DNA of 64,000 bases from an uncultured Prevotella sp. (GTDB lineage Bacteria > Bacteroidota > Bacteroidia > Bacteroidales > Bacteroidaceae), in NCBI GenBank assembly GCA_946188165.1, contig CAMHTW010000005.1, forward strand, positions 36,671 through 100,670. Direction: 5' to 3'. Shown here piece after piece: positions 10,582-18,551 of this stretch (position 1 is the first letter of the stretch; each line of letters begins with the position of its first letter). The position numbers and the translations under genes were made by a program. The notes beneath the pieces are model-generated. The model worked only from the letters and a program-made list of their open reading frames with translations, made no database searches and was not told the origin of the DNA.

Positions 10582-10608
10582 ACTTTAATTTGTTTGGGGT
10601 TCCGTAAT

Positions 10609-12075
10609 TTATTTATCTGCATTGTACCAGCGTGGATCACCTGTCTGGTTGAGAATCTGGTCTTCACCTTGCGGAGTAAGGTCATCATCAGCGGGATCCA
10701 AGAAAGCCGGATCTGTATCAAGAGCTGTTCCTGAGCGGTCGCCACCATCACAGACCTGTGAGTCCTTGACATTCTCGCCATTCCACCAATAAGTGTTCTT
10801 ATAATAGCTTACTGTGGGGTTTGTTGACAACTGACGGATAAAACTATTAATAAAGTTCTTCTTACCGCAGTCTACGATGATACACTTCTCGACTGTGAAA
10901 TAGTTGGACTTCTGTCCCTGAGTACGCGTATCACCACGGAAATTAGTGCCGTAAGAGAGGTTATATAGCGTTGAGCTAACAAAGGAAATCTTCTGCAACT
11001 CTGATTCATCGTTCAATTCCTTCGGACGTCCATTGTAGGTCAGGAAGGGAGCGTTCGTGAGTCGTATTTTAGAGTAGATGGTAGAATTCTTCACCAAGAA
11101 GTCAGTAACATAAGATGACTTCTTCAGATTAATGATTGGATTGGCCCAGTTTGGAGTACTACTGTCGCGAACGATTTGCACAATACAATCATTCAGCGTC
11201 AGTGCACGAACGACATATTTTGCTGCATCAGAAATAACATACGACTCAAGATTCTGGATATTGCACGATTGGAAGACAATAGGATCTTCAATAAAGAAGT
11301 AATCTGAAGTTCCTACATGATTCTTAAGAGAATCGTCTGGAGTTTCGCTAAGTTCTACTATTGCTTTTGACGTATTGCTACAGTCTATATCCATATACTT
11401 CATATAGAACGAACCGAAGGTAACAAACTTAGCTCCAGCAGCAAGTTTAAGCTTGGCATGTGAGTTTTTATTGTTACCACGGATGGTAATGTAACGTCCA
11501 CCAAAATCAATATCGCCAGACAAGGTGTACTCTTTGCCACCTTCCAAATCGATGCATAGCATACCTGTAGTATCAGTACGCAACGGATTCTCATCAAAGT
11601 ATGTCTTCAAGTCAGTATATTTATCGTGTTCGATGGTACAGTAGGTAGGCGAGAAGGTGGAAAACTTCTTTTCTGCGGCTTCAGCCTTTTCAACATTGCC
11701 TAATTTCGGGTTATTCAATCCACGCACCGTCACCATGTAGTTGGTGTCGTCCTCACGTGGCATATCCACATGACAAGCATCCACCGTGTCGGCTTTTACA
11801 AGAACAGGATTGTCTGGGTCGCTGACGTTAAAGAGCTTCACCTCATATCCTCCTGCCCCATGGATCACTGGCCATTCAAAGGTAAATTTTGAGCCATCAG
11901 TGCTCGACTTACAAGTGATGTCGTCAGGCGACAAGGTCGAGAGTGTGGAACTTTGGACAAGCGACTCAAAGCCCGGATCCAAATCGTAGCCTTTCGTACA
12001 TGCTGTCACCAACACGCCCACAACCATCAGCCAAGCTATCTGCCTGTGAGCTCTTGTTAATTGTTTCATCTTCAT
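10609..12075 (-). CDS. Surface lipoprotein with Fn3-like and beta-helix regions (DUF4957/DUF5123-like)
   Basis: A 488-residue lipoprotein (lipobox VTAC, Cys26). Residues ~45-140 form an Fn3-like module (FEWPVIHGAGGYEVKLF, NYMVTVRGLNN). The rest is rich in short beta segments (KLKLAAGAKFVTFGSFYMKY, FVSSTLYNLSYG) as expected for the right-handed beta-helix of DUF4957/DUF5123 proteins, a family I associate with pectin PULs. The position directly before susC suggests a surface glycan-binding protein. Catalytic activity is not excluded because beta-helix folds include pectinases, but I see no recognisable catalytic motif. A heptamer repeat tract separates it from the upstream isomerase-like gene. 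Confidence 0.7.
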   Translation of the reverse strand: MKMKQLTRAHRQIAWLMVVGVLVTACTKGYDLDPGFESLVQSSTLSTLSPDDITCKSSTDGSKFTFEWPVIHGAGGYEVKLFNVSDPDNPVLVKADTVDACHVDMPREDDTNYMVTVRGLNNPKLGNVEKAEAAEKKFSTFSPTYCTIEHDKYTDLKTYFDENPLRTDTTGMLCIDLEGGKEYTLSGDIDFGGRYITIRGNNKNSHAKLKLAAGAKFVTFGSFYMKYMDIDCSNTSKAIVELSETPDDSLKNHVGTSDYFFIEDPIVFQSCNIQNLESYVISDAAKYVVRALTLNDCIVQIVRDSSTPNWANPIINLKKSSYVTDFLVKNSTIYSKIRLTNAPFLTYNGRPKELNDESELQKISFVSSTLYNLSYGTNFRGDTRTQGQKSNYFTVEKCIIVDCGKKNFINSFIRQLSTNPTVSYYKNTYWWNGENVKDSQVCDGGDRSGTALDTDPAFLDPADDDLTPQGEDQILNQTGDPRWYNADK

Positions 12076-12102
12076 AAGCTATTAGTTTTTAATTGATATT
12101 AT

Positions 12103-12145
12103 ATTCACTATTCACTTTTTCACTATTCACTATTCACTATTCATT
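12103..12145. repeat. Heptamer tandem tract (ATTCACT units)
   Basis: Two ATTCACT units, one 8-bp variant TTTTCACT, two more ATTCACT units and ATTCATT, ending at the stop codon of the upstream isomerase-like gene. It fills the junction between two PUL genes. Confidence 0.85.
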
Positions 12146-13031
12146 AGGGCCTCCCCGCCTGAAATATCTTTTTCAGATAGGCAACGTTGCGGCCATAGTT
12201 GCCTTTCACGTTCTTGACATCCTTGGCATTGCGCGAACGCTCAATCACAAGCCAGCCGCTCCAGTTCATATCATCGAGTGTCTTCTTCACGCGATACATA
12301 TCTATACGTGGGTCTTCGTCAAGGGTGACACTGTCTGTCAGCGAGGCATGAATCTGGGCTACTCGCTTTGCTCCTAACTTCTTCAGTTCCTTGGCAGGGT
12401 CGCGTCCGTTGTCTACGGCATCTTGTAGATTATAGTATATCTTGATGCCTTCACTATCGATTTCCTTCAACAGCTTCTTGTCGCCCTTGGCATCCAACTG
12501 CGTACGGATAGCGATAATTTTGCCAGCAAGACGGGCCATCTCGCCCACTTCATGCAGACGACGCACCAACTCTGTACGAGCTATGCCATTTTCTTTCCAT
12601 TCGTGTCCGCTGCCACCTAAGGGCAGGAAGGCTATCTTCGAGCCCATCACATCCATCGACTGTAAGCAGTCGTTAATCAAGTCACGATAGTTGTCGCGCT
12701 TCAAAAAGTTCTGTGCAAAGAAACCTGACATAGCCAGTGACGGTACTTTGACCCCTATGGAGTCGGCCGTATGGCGGAACAACTGTTGGAAATGCTCATC
12801 ACGCAGTTTGTTCTCGAACAGGACGCGCTGTCCCAGCGGTCCCATATCCATCTCAATGCCGTCGGCACCTATCTCTCTGGCCAACTTGAATTCGCCAATC
12901 TTCTGGCGTTTCAGCATCATCCAGTCACAGGCAGCCACACGATAGCGCTGTGCCATTAAATCTATTGGCCATGCGGCGAGCATCGCTATCACCCCTATTG
13001 CGAGGCTTTTTCGGCATGTCATCCAGTTCAT
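12144..13031 (-). CDS. Secreted sugar phosphate isomerase/epimerase-like TIM-barrel protein
   Basis: A 295-residue protein with an N-terminal signal peptide (hydrophobic LAIGVIAMLAAW, cleavage near LMAQ), followed by a xylose-isomerase-like (AP endonuclease 2) TIM barrel: FKLAREIGADGIEMDMG, FLPLGGSG, RLHEVGEMARLAGK, KIYYNLQDAVDNG, IHASLTDS and NWSGWLVIERS. Cytosolic members isomerise or epimerise keto-sugars with a divalent metal. Exported versions are common in Bacteroidetes PULs and their substrates are largely unknown. The HASL motif and the ERS end resemble the metal-site strands of the fold. It is the most upstream gene of the minus-strand PUL block. I found no clear TAnnTTTG box in front of it. 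Confidence 0.7.
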   Translation of the reverse strand: MNWMTCRKSLAIGVIAMLAAWPIDLMAQRYRVAACDWMMLKRQKIGEFKLAREIGADGIEMDMGPLGQRVLFENKLRDEHFQQLFRHTADSIGVKVPSLAMSGFFAQNFLKRDNYRDLINDCLQSMDVMGSKIAFLPLGGSGHEWKENGIARTELVRRLHEVGEMARLAGKIIAIRTQLDAKGDKKLLKEIDSEGIKIYYNLQDAVDNGRDPAKELKKLGAKRVAQIHASLTDSVTLDEDPRIDMYRVKKTLDDMNWSGWLVIERSRNAKDVKNVKGNYGRNVAYLKKIFQAGRP

Positions 13032-13143
13032 TTTTGTTTTGTAGACTACATAGTTTTACATCATTTAAGACGATTTAGCATTCAATATGTCATCAATACG
13101 CCTGGAAAGTTTTTTCTGGCCTCACAGTAGGTTATAATATAAT

Positions 13144-13175
13144 AAGGTGACCCCGCATCATTGCGAGGTCACCTT
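13144..13175 (-). terminator. Rho-independent terminator after the 13.2-kb lipoprotein gene
   Basis: AAGGTGACC (13144-13152) pairs perfectly with GGTCACCTT (13167-13175), and CGC/GCG extends the stem inward. On the minus strand it follows the lipoprotein stop by about 22 bp and is followed by an A/T-rich run. Confidence 0.75.
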
Positions 13176-13197
13176 AAAAGATTATCAATTACTTCTC

Positions 13198-13773
13198 TTA
13201 CTTTTCAACAACCATGCTGGTAACAGTGGTGTTTGCCCAGTTAGCACCCTTAATAGCATGCAGGTGAGCATAACCTTTCTCTTTAACCATGAGAGCCAAA
13301 TCAACAGTCCATATTACTGAACCGTCAATTTCATTCTTCTCAGAAGAGAAATACCTTTCAGACCAACCACCCTTGTTGGGGTAATCAATTAAATGAGAAC
13401 CTGCTTCATCAACAGGATCCTGCTGACCTTCAGCCACATCACGGTTAAAGCAGAAACGTGGCTGTCCCGCAGTTGCTACAACTATCAGCTTGCTGTACTC
13501 AGAAAGATCGGAAAAATTATTAACGCTTCCGTCACCATAAGGCTGACCTGTTGATTCGTTAACAACCCATGCAAAACCAGCGGTTTTCTCCTTTTTAGCG
13601 TCTTTTCCGAAAGTTCCCTCACAATCATAGAAAGGAATGTCCTGCAAAGAAACCTGTTCGACAACGTACTGTAGAGGATCAGGATTGGGGTTGTCTTCTA
13701 CTGAACACGATGTCATACCGAAAGTGCTTACCAAGGCAATGGCAGCAGCATAAAAGAAATTAGTTTTCTTCAT
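13198..13773 (-). CDS. Small lipoprotein, possible carbohydrate-binding beta-sandwich
   Basis: From the ATG at 13773 the product is 191 residues with a lipobox ending MTSC (Cys23); an ATG two codons upstream (13779) is also possible, and a longer frame to 13830 adds only unlikely N-terminal residues. The mature part contains YGDGSVNNFSDLSEYSKLIV and GQPRFCFNRDVAEG, a pattern I recall from galactose-binding-like modules in Bacteroidetes carbohydrate-active proteins, but I cannot name the family. It is probably surface- or periplasm-anchored and may bind glycan. A terminator follows directly, so it appears to be a single-gene unit divergent from the lipoprotein gene at 13912. Confidence 0.6.
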   Translation of the reverse strand: MKKTNFFYAAAIALVSTFGMTSCSVEDNPNPDPLQYVVEQVSLQDIPFYDCEGTFGKDAKKEKTAGFAWVVNESTGQPYGDGSVNNFSDLSEYSKLIVVATAGQPRFCFNRDVAEGQQDPVDEAGSHLIDYPNKGGWSERYFSSEKNEIDGSVIWTVDLALMVKEKGYAHLHAIKGANWANTTVTSMVVEK

Positions 13774-13876
13774 AATCATTTTTGTTTTTTTAGTTAATAA
13801 TGTTACTAAGTTATTCGAATTATGGTGCAAATATACAACTTATTTCTTTAATAACGAAAGAAAAACGTCTATTTTT

Positions 13877-13907
13877 TTTGCCATTTCGGAAAATACGCAT
13901 ACCTTTG
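13877..13907 (+). promoter_or_regulatory. Bacteroidetes promoter for the 13.9-kb lipoprotein gene
   Basis: TTTG at 13877-13880 and TACCTTTG at 13900-13907, spacing 19 bp. The -7 element ends only 4 nt before the ATG at 13912, so the transcript would be leaderless or nearly so. Confidence 0.75.
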
Positions 13908-13911
13908 CAAC

Positions 13912-14358
13912 ATGATAAAAGCATTAAGATACATATTCATACTGACTTCCATTACCTTCATGGCAAGTTTATTAACAGGATGTGACAAGTTAAGTGATGA
14001 TGACGATGCTGTAGCAGAATTACTACCAGGCACCTGGACCTTCAGCTACGAATTACAAAGTGAAGAGGAGACAGGCCTTAGTTTCAACTACGACCATGTG
14101 ATATTCCGAACGGATAGTACTGTCACTATAACTTATCCTGGTGGACAACTGGACGGCAAATATCGTGCGGGTAGTGCTGAGATACGTATTGAGGGTAAGT
14201 TAGCAGATGGTCAGGACCGCTTGATGCACTGGGTCATCCAGACATTCTCTAACAAACAAATCAAGGCTGAATACAAATTCGAATATAACGAGCAGTCCGT
14301 AACAGCTTTAGTTACACTCGACCGTACAGACGACATGGAAGTGAAGAGTGAAAAGTGA
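13912..14358 (+). CDS. Lipocalin-like small lipoprotein
   Basis: A 148-residue lipoprotein (lipobox LTGC, Cys24). After an acidic linker (DKLSDDDDAV) comes LLPGTWTFSYELQSEEE, then alternating beta segments (VIFRTDSTVTITY, GKYRAGSAEIRIEGKL, IKAEYKFEYNEQSVTALVTL). The G-T-W start and the run of about eight strands resemble the small lipocalin-like lipoproteins common in Bacteroidetes. Function is unknown; binding a small hydrophobic or sugar ligand would be a guess. The last codons (EVKSEK) are encoded by a heptamer repeat (AGTGAAG/AGTGAAA) that includes the TGA stop and runs towards the converging DUF4249 gene. Confidence 0.65.
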   Translation: MIKALRYIFILTSITFMASLLTGCDKLSDDDDAVAELLPGTWTFSYELQSEEETGLSFNYDHVIFRTDSTVTITYPGGQLDGKYRAGSAEIRIEGKLADGQDRLMHWVIQTFSNKQIKAEYKFEYNEQSVTALVTLDRTDDMEVKSEK

Positions 14359-14367
14359 AGAGTTATT
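14340..14367. repeat. Heptamer tandem tract over the lipoprotein stop codon
   Basis: AGTGAAG, AGTGAAA, AGTGAAG and AGTTATT in series. The TGA stop of the plus-strand lipoprotein and the TAA stop of the converging DUF4249 gene both fall inside the tract. Confidence 0.8.
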
Positions 14368-15214
14368 CCGTCTCGACGTCAGCACGACGGAACGTGGTGT
14401 CGTAAGTGACGATGTTACAAGCAGAGAAATAACCCAAGCAACCACCCGTGAAGTTCTGGACAGGATTGGTGCCAGAATTCTGCATTACCTGCATAGAATA
14501 GAAATAGTCATACGTACGACGATCTATTGAACGTATCTCCAGGTGTATCTTGTCACCATCCTTGAGAGCGTTGTCATCGTTCTTGTCGAGATTGCGCTCT
14601 GTGGTGCAGCTGAACAATTGTTGCAATTCACCACCAGGATTGTGTGAGTCGTCCATCACAGCCCAACGATATCCTATCCCATTGCGATAGATATGCATAA
14701 AGTAATAGTTGTTCTGCCCACTGATGTCATCTATCTTCAAATCGCCAAACAAGAGACGCTCAGAGAGCACATCCTTCCACACAAAACGGAAGGACGCGAA
14801 CTGTGGTTCTGCCTGCATCACTGATGATGACTGGAAATGGTTGCCATCGAGATAGATGTCAATAGTATATTGACTACCCTCATATCCCTGACAATCGGAG
14901 ATATAATAGCCATTGCGCCAATAACGCAGCGTATCAAGCACATAGCCGTCTTCAGACAATACAACGGTAGCGCCTGTCAGATTGTGACTGTTCGAGACAT
15001 TGTCTGTCATATCCTGTGTGGTGGTCAGGCGGACATAAGTGGGCTTGTTGGTACGATTCGTCGAACCACTCTGCGTCACAAGACCTTCAGCCACATAGAG
15101 CTGATCTACCTGATGGTAGTCGATATCTATCTCTTTCTCACAAGAAGTAAGAAGTAAGAGGTAAGAGGTAAGAGGTAAGAGGTAAGAAAATACCTTATAT
15201 ATATTCTGTTTCAT
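14363..15214 (-). CDS. DUF4249-family lipoprotein (TonB receptor partner)
   Basis: A 283-residue lipoprotein with Cys25 in LLTSCEKEIDID. The body matches DUF4249 in layout: an early VAEGLVTQSG segment, GATVVLSEDGYVLDTL, YTIDIYLDG, and a C-terminal part with GGCLGYFSACN before the end. DUF4249 genes usually follow a TonB-dependent receptor, and here the receptor ends 5 bp upstream, so the pair is one transcription unit and probably one outer membrane complex. The ligand is unknown. The signal-peptide core (SYLLPLTSYLLLLTS) is encoded by six consecutive 7-bp repeats (15146-15187), so a change in copy number would shift the frame. Confidence 0.85.
   Translation of the reverse strand: MKQNIYKVFSYLLPLTSYLLLLTSCEKEIDIDYHQVDQLYVAEGLVTQSGSTNRTNKPTYVRLTTTQDMTDNVSNSHNLTGATVVLSEDGYVLDTLRYWRNGYYISDCQGYEGSQYTIDIYLDGNHFQSSSVMQAEPQFASFRFVWKDVLSERLLFGDLKIDDISGQNNYYFMHIYRNGIGYRWAVMDDSHNPGGELQQLFSCTTERNLDKNDDNALKDGDKIHLEIRSIDRRTYDYFYSMQVMQNSGTNPVQNFTGGCLGYFSACNIVTYDTTFRRADVETE
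15146..15187. repeat. Six-unit heptamer tract encoding a signal-peptide core
   Basis: On the plus strand the tract is AGTAAGA x2 then GGTAAGA x4 (minus strand: TCTTACC x4, TCTTACT x2). It lies wholly inside the DUF4249 gene and encodes its hydrophobic signal segment. Every gain or loss of one unit changes the frame. Confidence 0.95.
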
Positions 15215-15219
15215 AACAC

Positions 15220-17295
15220 TCAGAATTTAATGTTGAATGATACTGAAGGTACTATACCAAAGAGACTGTACTGCTTGGCTTTAGTACGATGTCCGCTCTT
15301 CGAGTCCTCGAAATTAATCAAGTAGGGATTGTAGCGATTGTAGAGGTTATAGATGCCAAACACCCACTCACGCGTCATTCGTCCACCTTTGATTTTCTTG
15401 GTCCACGTGGCACTGACGTCCAGGTGATGATAGTCAGGCGCACGATAGCCATTGCGCTCTGCATAATAATAGATGTAGTTGTCGATAATCTCGTATTTTG
15501 CACTGGGTGCCGTAAAGGCTTGACCAGAATTATACACCCAGACTGCACTCAGCAACCAACGAGGCGACAACTGATAGCTGGCCACGATATTAATATCATG
15601 CCGACGGTCGTTATTGGCATCGTACCAACGACCTTGGTTAATACCTTCAATCTGCGTCTGACTCCACGACAGCGTATAGCTGAGCCAACCCGTCAGCCGA
15701 CCTTTATTCTTTCTGGCACACAACTCAGCACCATAGCCTCGTCCCTTACCAGCCAACACCAGTCGCTCAATCTCGATAGCAGACGAAAAGCTGATACCGT
15801 CGCGATAATCGAGCACATTGTCTACATGGCGATAATAACCCTCAAGCGAGAAATCATAGTCTTGTGACGGTGTCATCGCAAAGAAACCCAAGCTGACCTG
15901 ATCGGCTATCTCTGGCTTCACGATATTTGAACTCATCGTATAGCGGTCAAAAGGTGTTGATGTGCTCTGATTGCGCAGGGCATGCAAATTCTGACTGGTA
16001 CGGCTATAGCCTGCCTTGATGCTAAGAATTGGCGAGGCCTTCCACACCATACTGAGACGGGGCTCCAGCGTGACATGTGTCTTGACGGGGCGATTCTCCT
16101 TACGACGGTACATCCACGTTATCTGTCCTGCCTCGTTAATATCATAATAGAACGGACCGCCTAAGGCAGAGAAAGCTGTCAGTCGCAGACCTGCAGAGAA
16201 AGCAAGACGTTCTGACACCTCGTATTGCCAGTTGGCCCACAAGGCATTGTCCCAAGCCTTACGTTGCTCCTTCTCATGATTGGTAACACGTTGCCACTCG
16301 GCAGACTTCACATCAGTCAACATAGTCTGCAAACCAGCATTGATTTCGTGACGACCCGTCAGAATACGGAAGTTCTGGCGCAGCCCGACGTGACGGATAT
16401 GACCTAAATAAGCAATATTGGTACCCAATAGCCAGATACCGTTATCTGTATCATACGATGATGCCAACAACGTCGTCTGACTGGTAGAATGCTGTCCTAA
16501 GTAACTCAACCACGACAGCGACCCTGCAATATTAGTCCAACGGATGTCCACCATATCCTCGATAGCTGTACGGTCGTGACTGGCAAAGAAGGAGAGGAAT
16601 AACTGGTTGCGGTCGTTTACCTGATAGTCGAGTTTCAGATTGGTATCGTAGAAATACAAAGTGTTGCCCCTAAAGTCGTCACTCAGTTTCAGGAACATAT
16701 CGGCATACGAACGACGGACATTAAACAATACACCTAATTTATTTTTTACGATTGGACCCTCAACAGAAGCCTTTGCAGCCAATAATCCCACTGTTGCAGA
16801 ACCATGCCACTGCTGACGATTACCTGTACGGGTAGCAATATCGAAAACGGCTGATGAAGCACCACCGTACTGGGCAGGAATCAGTCCCTTATAGAGTGTG
16901 GCTGTTGCCAAAGCATCGTCATTGAAAGCAGAAAAGAGTCCTGCCAAATGGCCGACATTATAGACGGGAGCGTCATCATAAAGAATTGTGTTCTGTGCTG
17001 ATGTACCGCCTCGCACCTGGAAACTGCTGGAGGCATCGCTCTCTGCTTTCACGCCTGGCAGCAACTGCACAGAACGCATAATATCTGCCTCGCCAAACAA
17101 TACGGGTTTGCTGGTAAGTTCCTTGACCTGAATCTGCTCGGCGCCAATCTGCACAGTACTCAGACGACGTTGTGCATTGTTGGCATTGACAACAATCTCC
17201 TCCAGTTGCTCGCCTTTCACCGTCGTAGTATCGGTTTGGGCGACAGCAAATGTTGTCGTCAGCAAGGCCACCAATAGCATGTTTAGTCTATTCAT
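15220..17295 (-). CDS. TonB-dependent outer membrane receptor
   Basis: From the ATG at 17295 the protein has 691 residues with signal peptide NMLLVALLTTTFAVAQ. An upstream in-frame ATG at 17331 is rejected because the promoter lies between the two. A TonB-box-like segment (GEQLEEIVVNANN) precedes a plug domain (KPVLFGEADIMRSVQLLPG, SFQVRGGTSAQNTILYDDAP, GHLAGLFSAFNDDALATATL). A beta-barrel follows and ends in VPSVSFNIKF. It lacks the extra N-terminal carboxypeptidase-like domain of SusC, so it is a simpler receptor of the type paired with DUF4249. It imports an unidentified ligand; its place between two pectin blocks hints at a related compound but this is inference. Confidence 0.9.
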   Translation of the reverse strand: MNRLNMLLVALLTTTFAVAQTDTTTVKGEQLEEIVVNANNAQRRLSTVQIGAEQIQVKELTSKPVLFGEADIMRSVQLLPGVKAESDASSSFQVRGGTSAQNTILYDDAPVYNVGHLAGLFSAFNDDALATATLYKGLIPAQYGGASSAVFDIATRTGNRQQWHGSATVGLLAAKASVEGPIVKNKLGVLFNVRRSYADMFLKLSDDFRGNTLYFYDTNLKLDYQVNDRNQLFLSFFASHDRTAIEDMVDIRWTNIAGSLSWLSYLGQHSTSQTTLLASSYDTDNGIWLLGTNIAYLGHIRHVGLRQNFRILTGRHEINAGLQTMLTDVKSAEWQRVTNHEKEQRKAWDNALWANWQYEVSERLAFSAGLRLTAFSALGGPFYYDINEAGQITWMYRRKENRPVKTHVTLEPRLSMVWKASPILSIKAGYSRTSQNLHALRNQSTSTPFDRYTMSSNIVKPEIADQVSLGFFAMTPSQDYDFSLEGYYRHVDNVLDYRDGISFSSAIEIERLVLAGKGRGYGAELCARKNKGRLTGWLSYTLSWSQTQIEGINQGRWYDANNDRRHDINIVASYQLSPRWLLSAVWVYNSGQAFTAPSAKYEIIDNYIYYYAERNGYRAPDYHHLDVSATWTKKIKGGRMTREWVFGIYNLYNRYNPYLINFEDSKSGHRTKAKQYSLFGIVPSVSFNIKF

Positions 17296-17300
17296 GCCTG

Positions 17301-17332
17301 CAAAGGTAGTGCAAATCGAGCGAAACACCAAA
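17301..17332 (-). promoter_or_regulatory. Promoter of the TonB receptor/DUF4249 pair
   Basis: Minus-strand TACCTTTG (17301-17308) with TTTG (17329-17332) 20 bp upstream. The -7 element is 5 nt from the ATG at 17295, again predicting a leaderless transcript. Confidence 0.8.
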
Positions 17333-17414
17333 TTTATTTGGATTTTTCCGAGGTATAGCCTATCCCCTATCCTCTCCTTACCTTCTCCAACATTTTAAAA
17401 TGTCATTTTTGGGG

Positions 17415-17474
17415 TTCAATATCATTATCTCTGTAAACTACTGAACAGCTGTTTGTTACAAGAATGATATTGAA
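17415..17474. repeat. 12-bp inverted repeat in the divergent intergenic region
   Basis: TTCAATATCATT (17415-17426) and AATGATATTGAA (17463-17474) are perfect inverted repeats 36 bp apart; a third half-site TTAATATCAT starts at 17479. They lie between the divergent receptor and nuclease promoters (the region 17296-17597 has no gene) and may be a regulator binding site. Confidence 0.5.
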
Positions 17475-17557
17475 AGATTTAATATCATAGCTATTTCATA
17501 CAGTACTGTCTATTGTGCTAAAAAAGCAAGCTTTTTTGTGCATTCGCTGCTCAAAAA

Positions 17558-17589
17558 TTTGGTTTTTCGTTTGCTTTGCACTATCTTTG
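17558..17589 (+). promoter_or_regulatory. Promoter of the NUC1 nuclease gene
   Basis: TTTG at 17558-17561 and TATCTTTG at 17582-17589, spacing 20 bp, 8 nt before the ATG at 17598. Confidence 0.8.
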
Positions 17590-17597
17590 CTGCAGTT

Positions 17598-18476
17598 ATG
17601 AATAATATGAAGAATTATATTGGGATATGTGCCTTGGCGATTGCGGTGTTATCATGCAAGGGCAAGGCGAATGATACACAGACGGAACAAGTAAATGGTC
17701 TGTATAGTGCCGTTTTGGCAAATAGTCAGCAGGCGGAAGCCAGACAGCAAGGAAAGAAAGCGCAGGTTGTCAGGTTGTTTGAGATTCCAGCACCACTCAA
17801 AGACCGGCCTGAACAGATACTGCATCGGAGAGGCTATACAACATCGTATAATCAGACGACGAAGACGCCCAACTGGGTGGCGTGGCACCTGACAGCTGCC
17901 CATACAAAGGGGCGCATCAATCGTGAACAGGAGGTATTCACGGAGGACGAGGATGTTGCAAAAGGACAGCGTGCCACTGACAACGACTACTATAACTCAC
18001 GCTACGATAGAGGACACATGTGTCCTGCTGGCGACAACAAATGGGACCAGCAAGCCATGACGCAGTCGTTCCTCTTTACTAACATCTGTCCGCAGAATCA
18101 TGGTCTGAACAAATACGAATGGAACGACCTGGAAATGCTTTGTCGTGAATGGGCACGAAAGTATGGTGCAGTGGACATTGTCTGTGGTCCACTATTTACC
18201 ACCAGTGGCGAACAGAAGACCATCGGGCAAAACAAGGTCTGGGTGCCTGATGCATTCTTCAAGGTTGTGCTCTGTCGTCAGGGCTCGCCAAAAGCCATTG
18301 GCTTCGTCTATCAGAATGTAGGCAAGAAGCAGGCTATGGCAAATGCCGTTCGCAGCGTGGACGAGATAGAACGGTTGACAAAGATGGACTTCTTTCCAGA
18401 ACTTGACGATAAGACTGAAACAAGGATAGAGGCCAAGGCCGAATTGTCTGATTGGTATATCCCTCGCAAACCATAG
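17598..18476 (+). CDS. DNA/RNA non-specific endonuclease lipoprotein (NUC1 family)
   Basis: Starting at the ATG at 17598 (downstream of the promoter; an upstream in-frame start at 17538 lies before it), the product is 292 residues with lipobox VLSC (Cys20). The catalytic motif is YDRGHMCPAGDNKW with the general-base His of the DRGH signature, followed by TNICPQNHGLNKYEWNDLE holding the metal-binding Asn and Glu. NUC1 enzymes use a beta-beta-alpha-metal site to cut single- and double-stranded DNA and RNA. A cell-envelope anchored form probably scavenges nucleotides or clears environmental DNA. It is transcribed alone, 75 bp before the pectate lyase gene and on the same strand. Confidence 0.9.
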   Translation: MNNMKNYIGICALAIAVLSCKGKANDTQTEQVNGLYSAVLANSQQAEARQQGKKAQVVRLFEIPAPLKDRPEQILHRRGYTTSYNQTTKTPNWVAWHLTAAHTKGRINREQEVFTEDEDVAKGQRATDNDYYNSRYDRGHMCPAGDNKWDQQAMTQSFLFTNICPQNHGLNKYEWNDLEMLCREWARKYGAVDIVCGPLFTTSGEQKTIGQNKVWVPDAFFKVVLCRQGSPKAIGFVYQNVGKKQAMANAVRSVDEIERLTKMDFFPELDDKTETRIEAKAELSDWYIPRKP

Positions 18477-18551
18477 GCATGATGACAAACTGCAAGTAAA
18501 AACGTCATATTATAAATTTAAAAAAACTAAGCAGAACTAAAACATTTCGAA

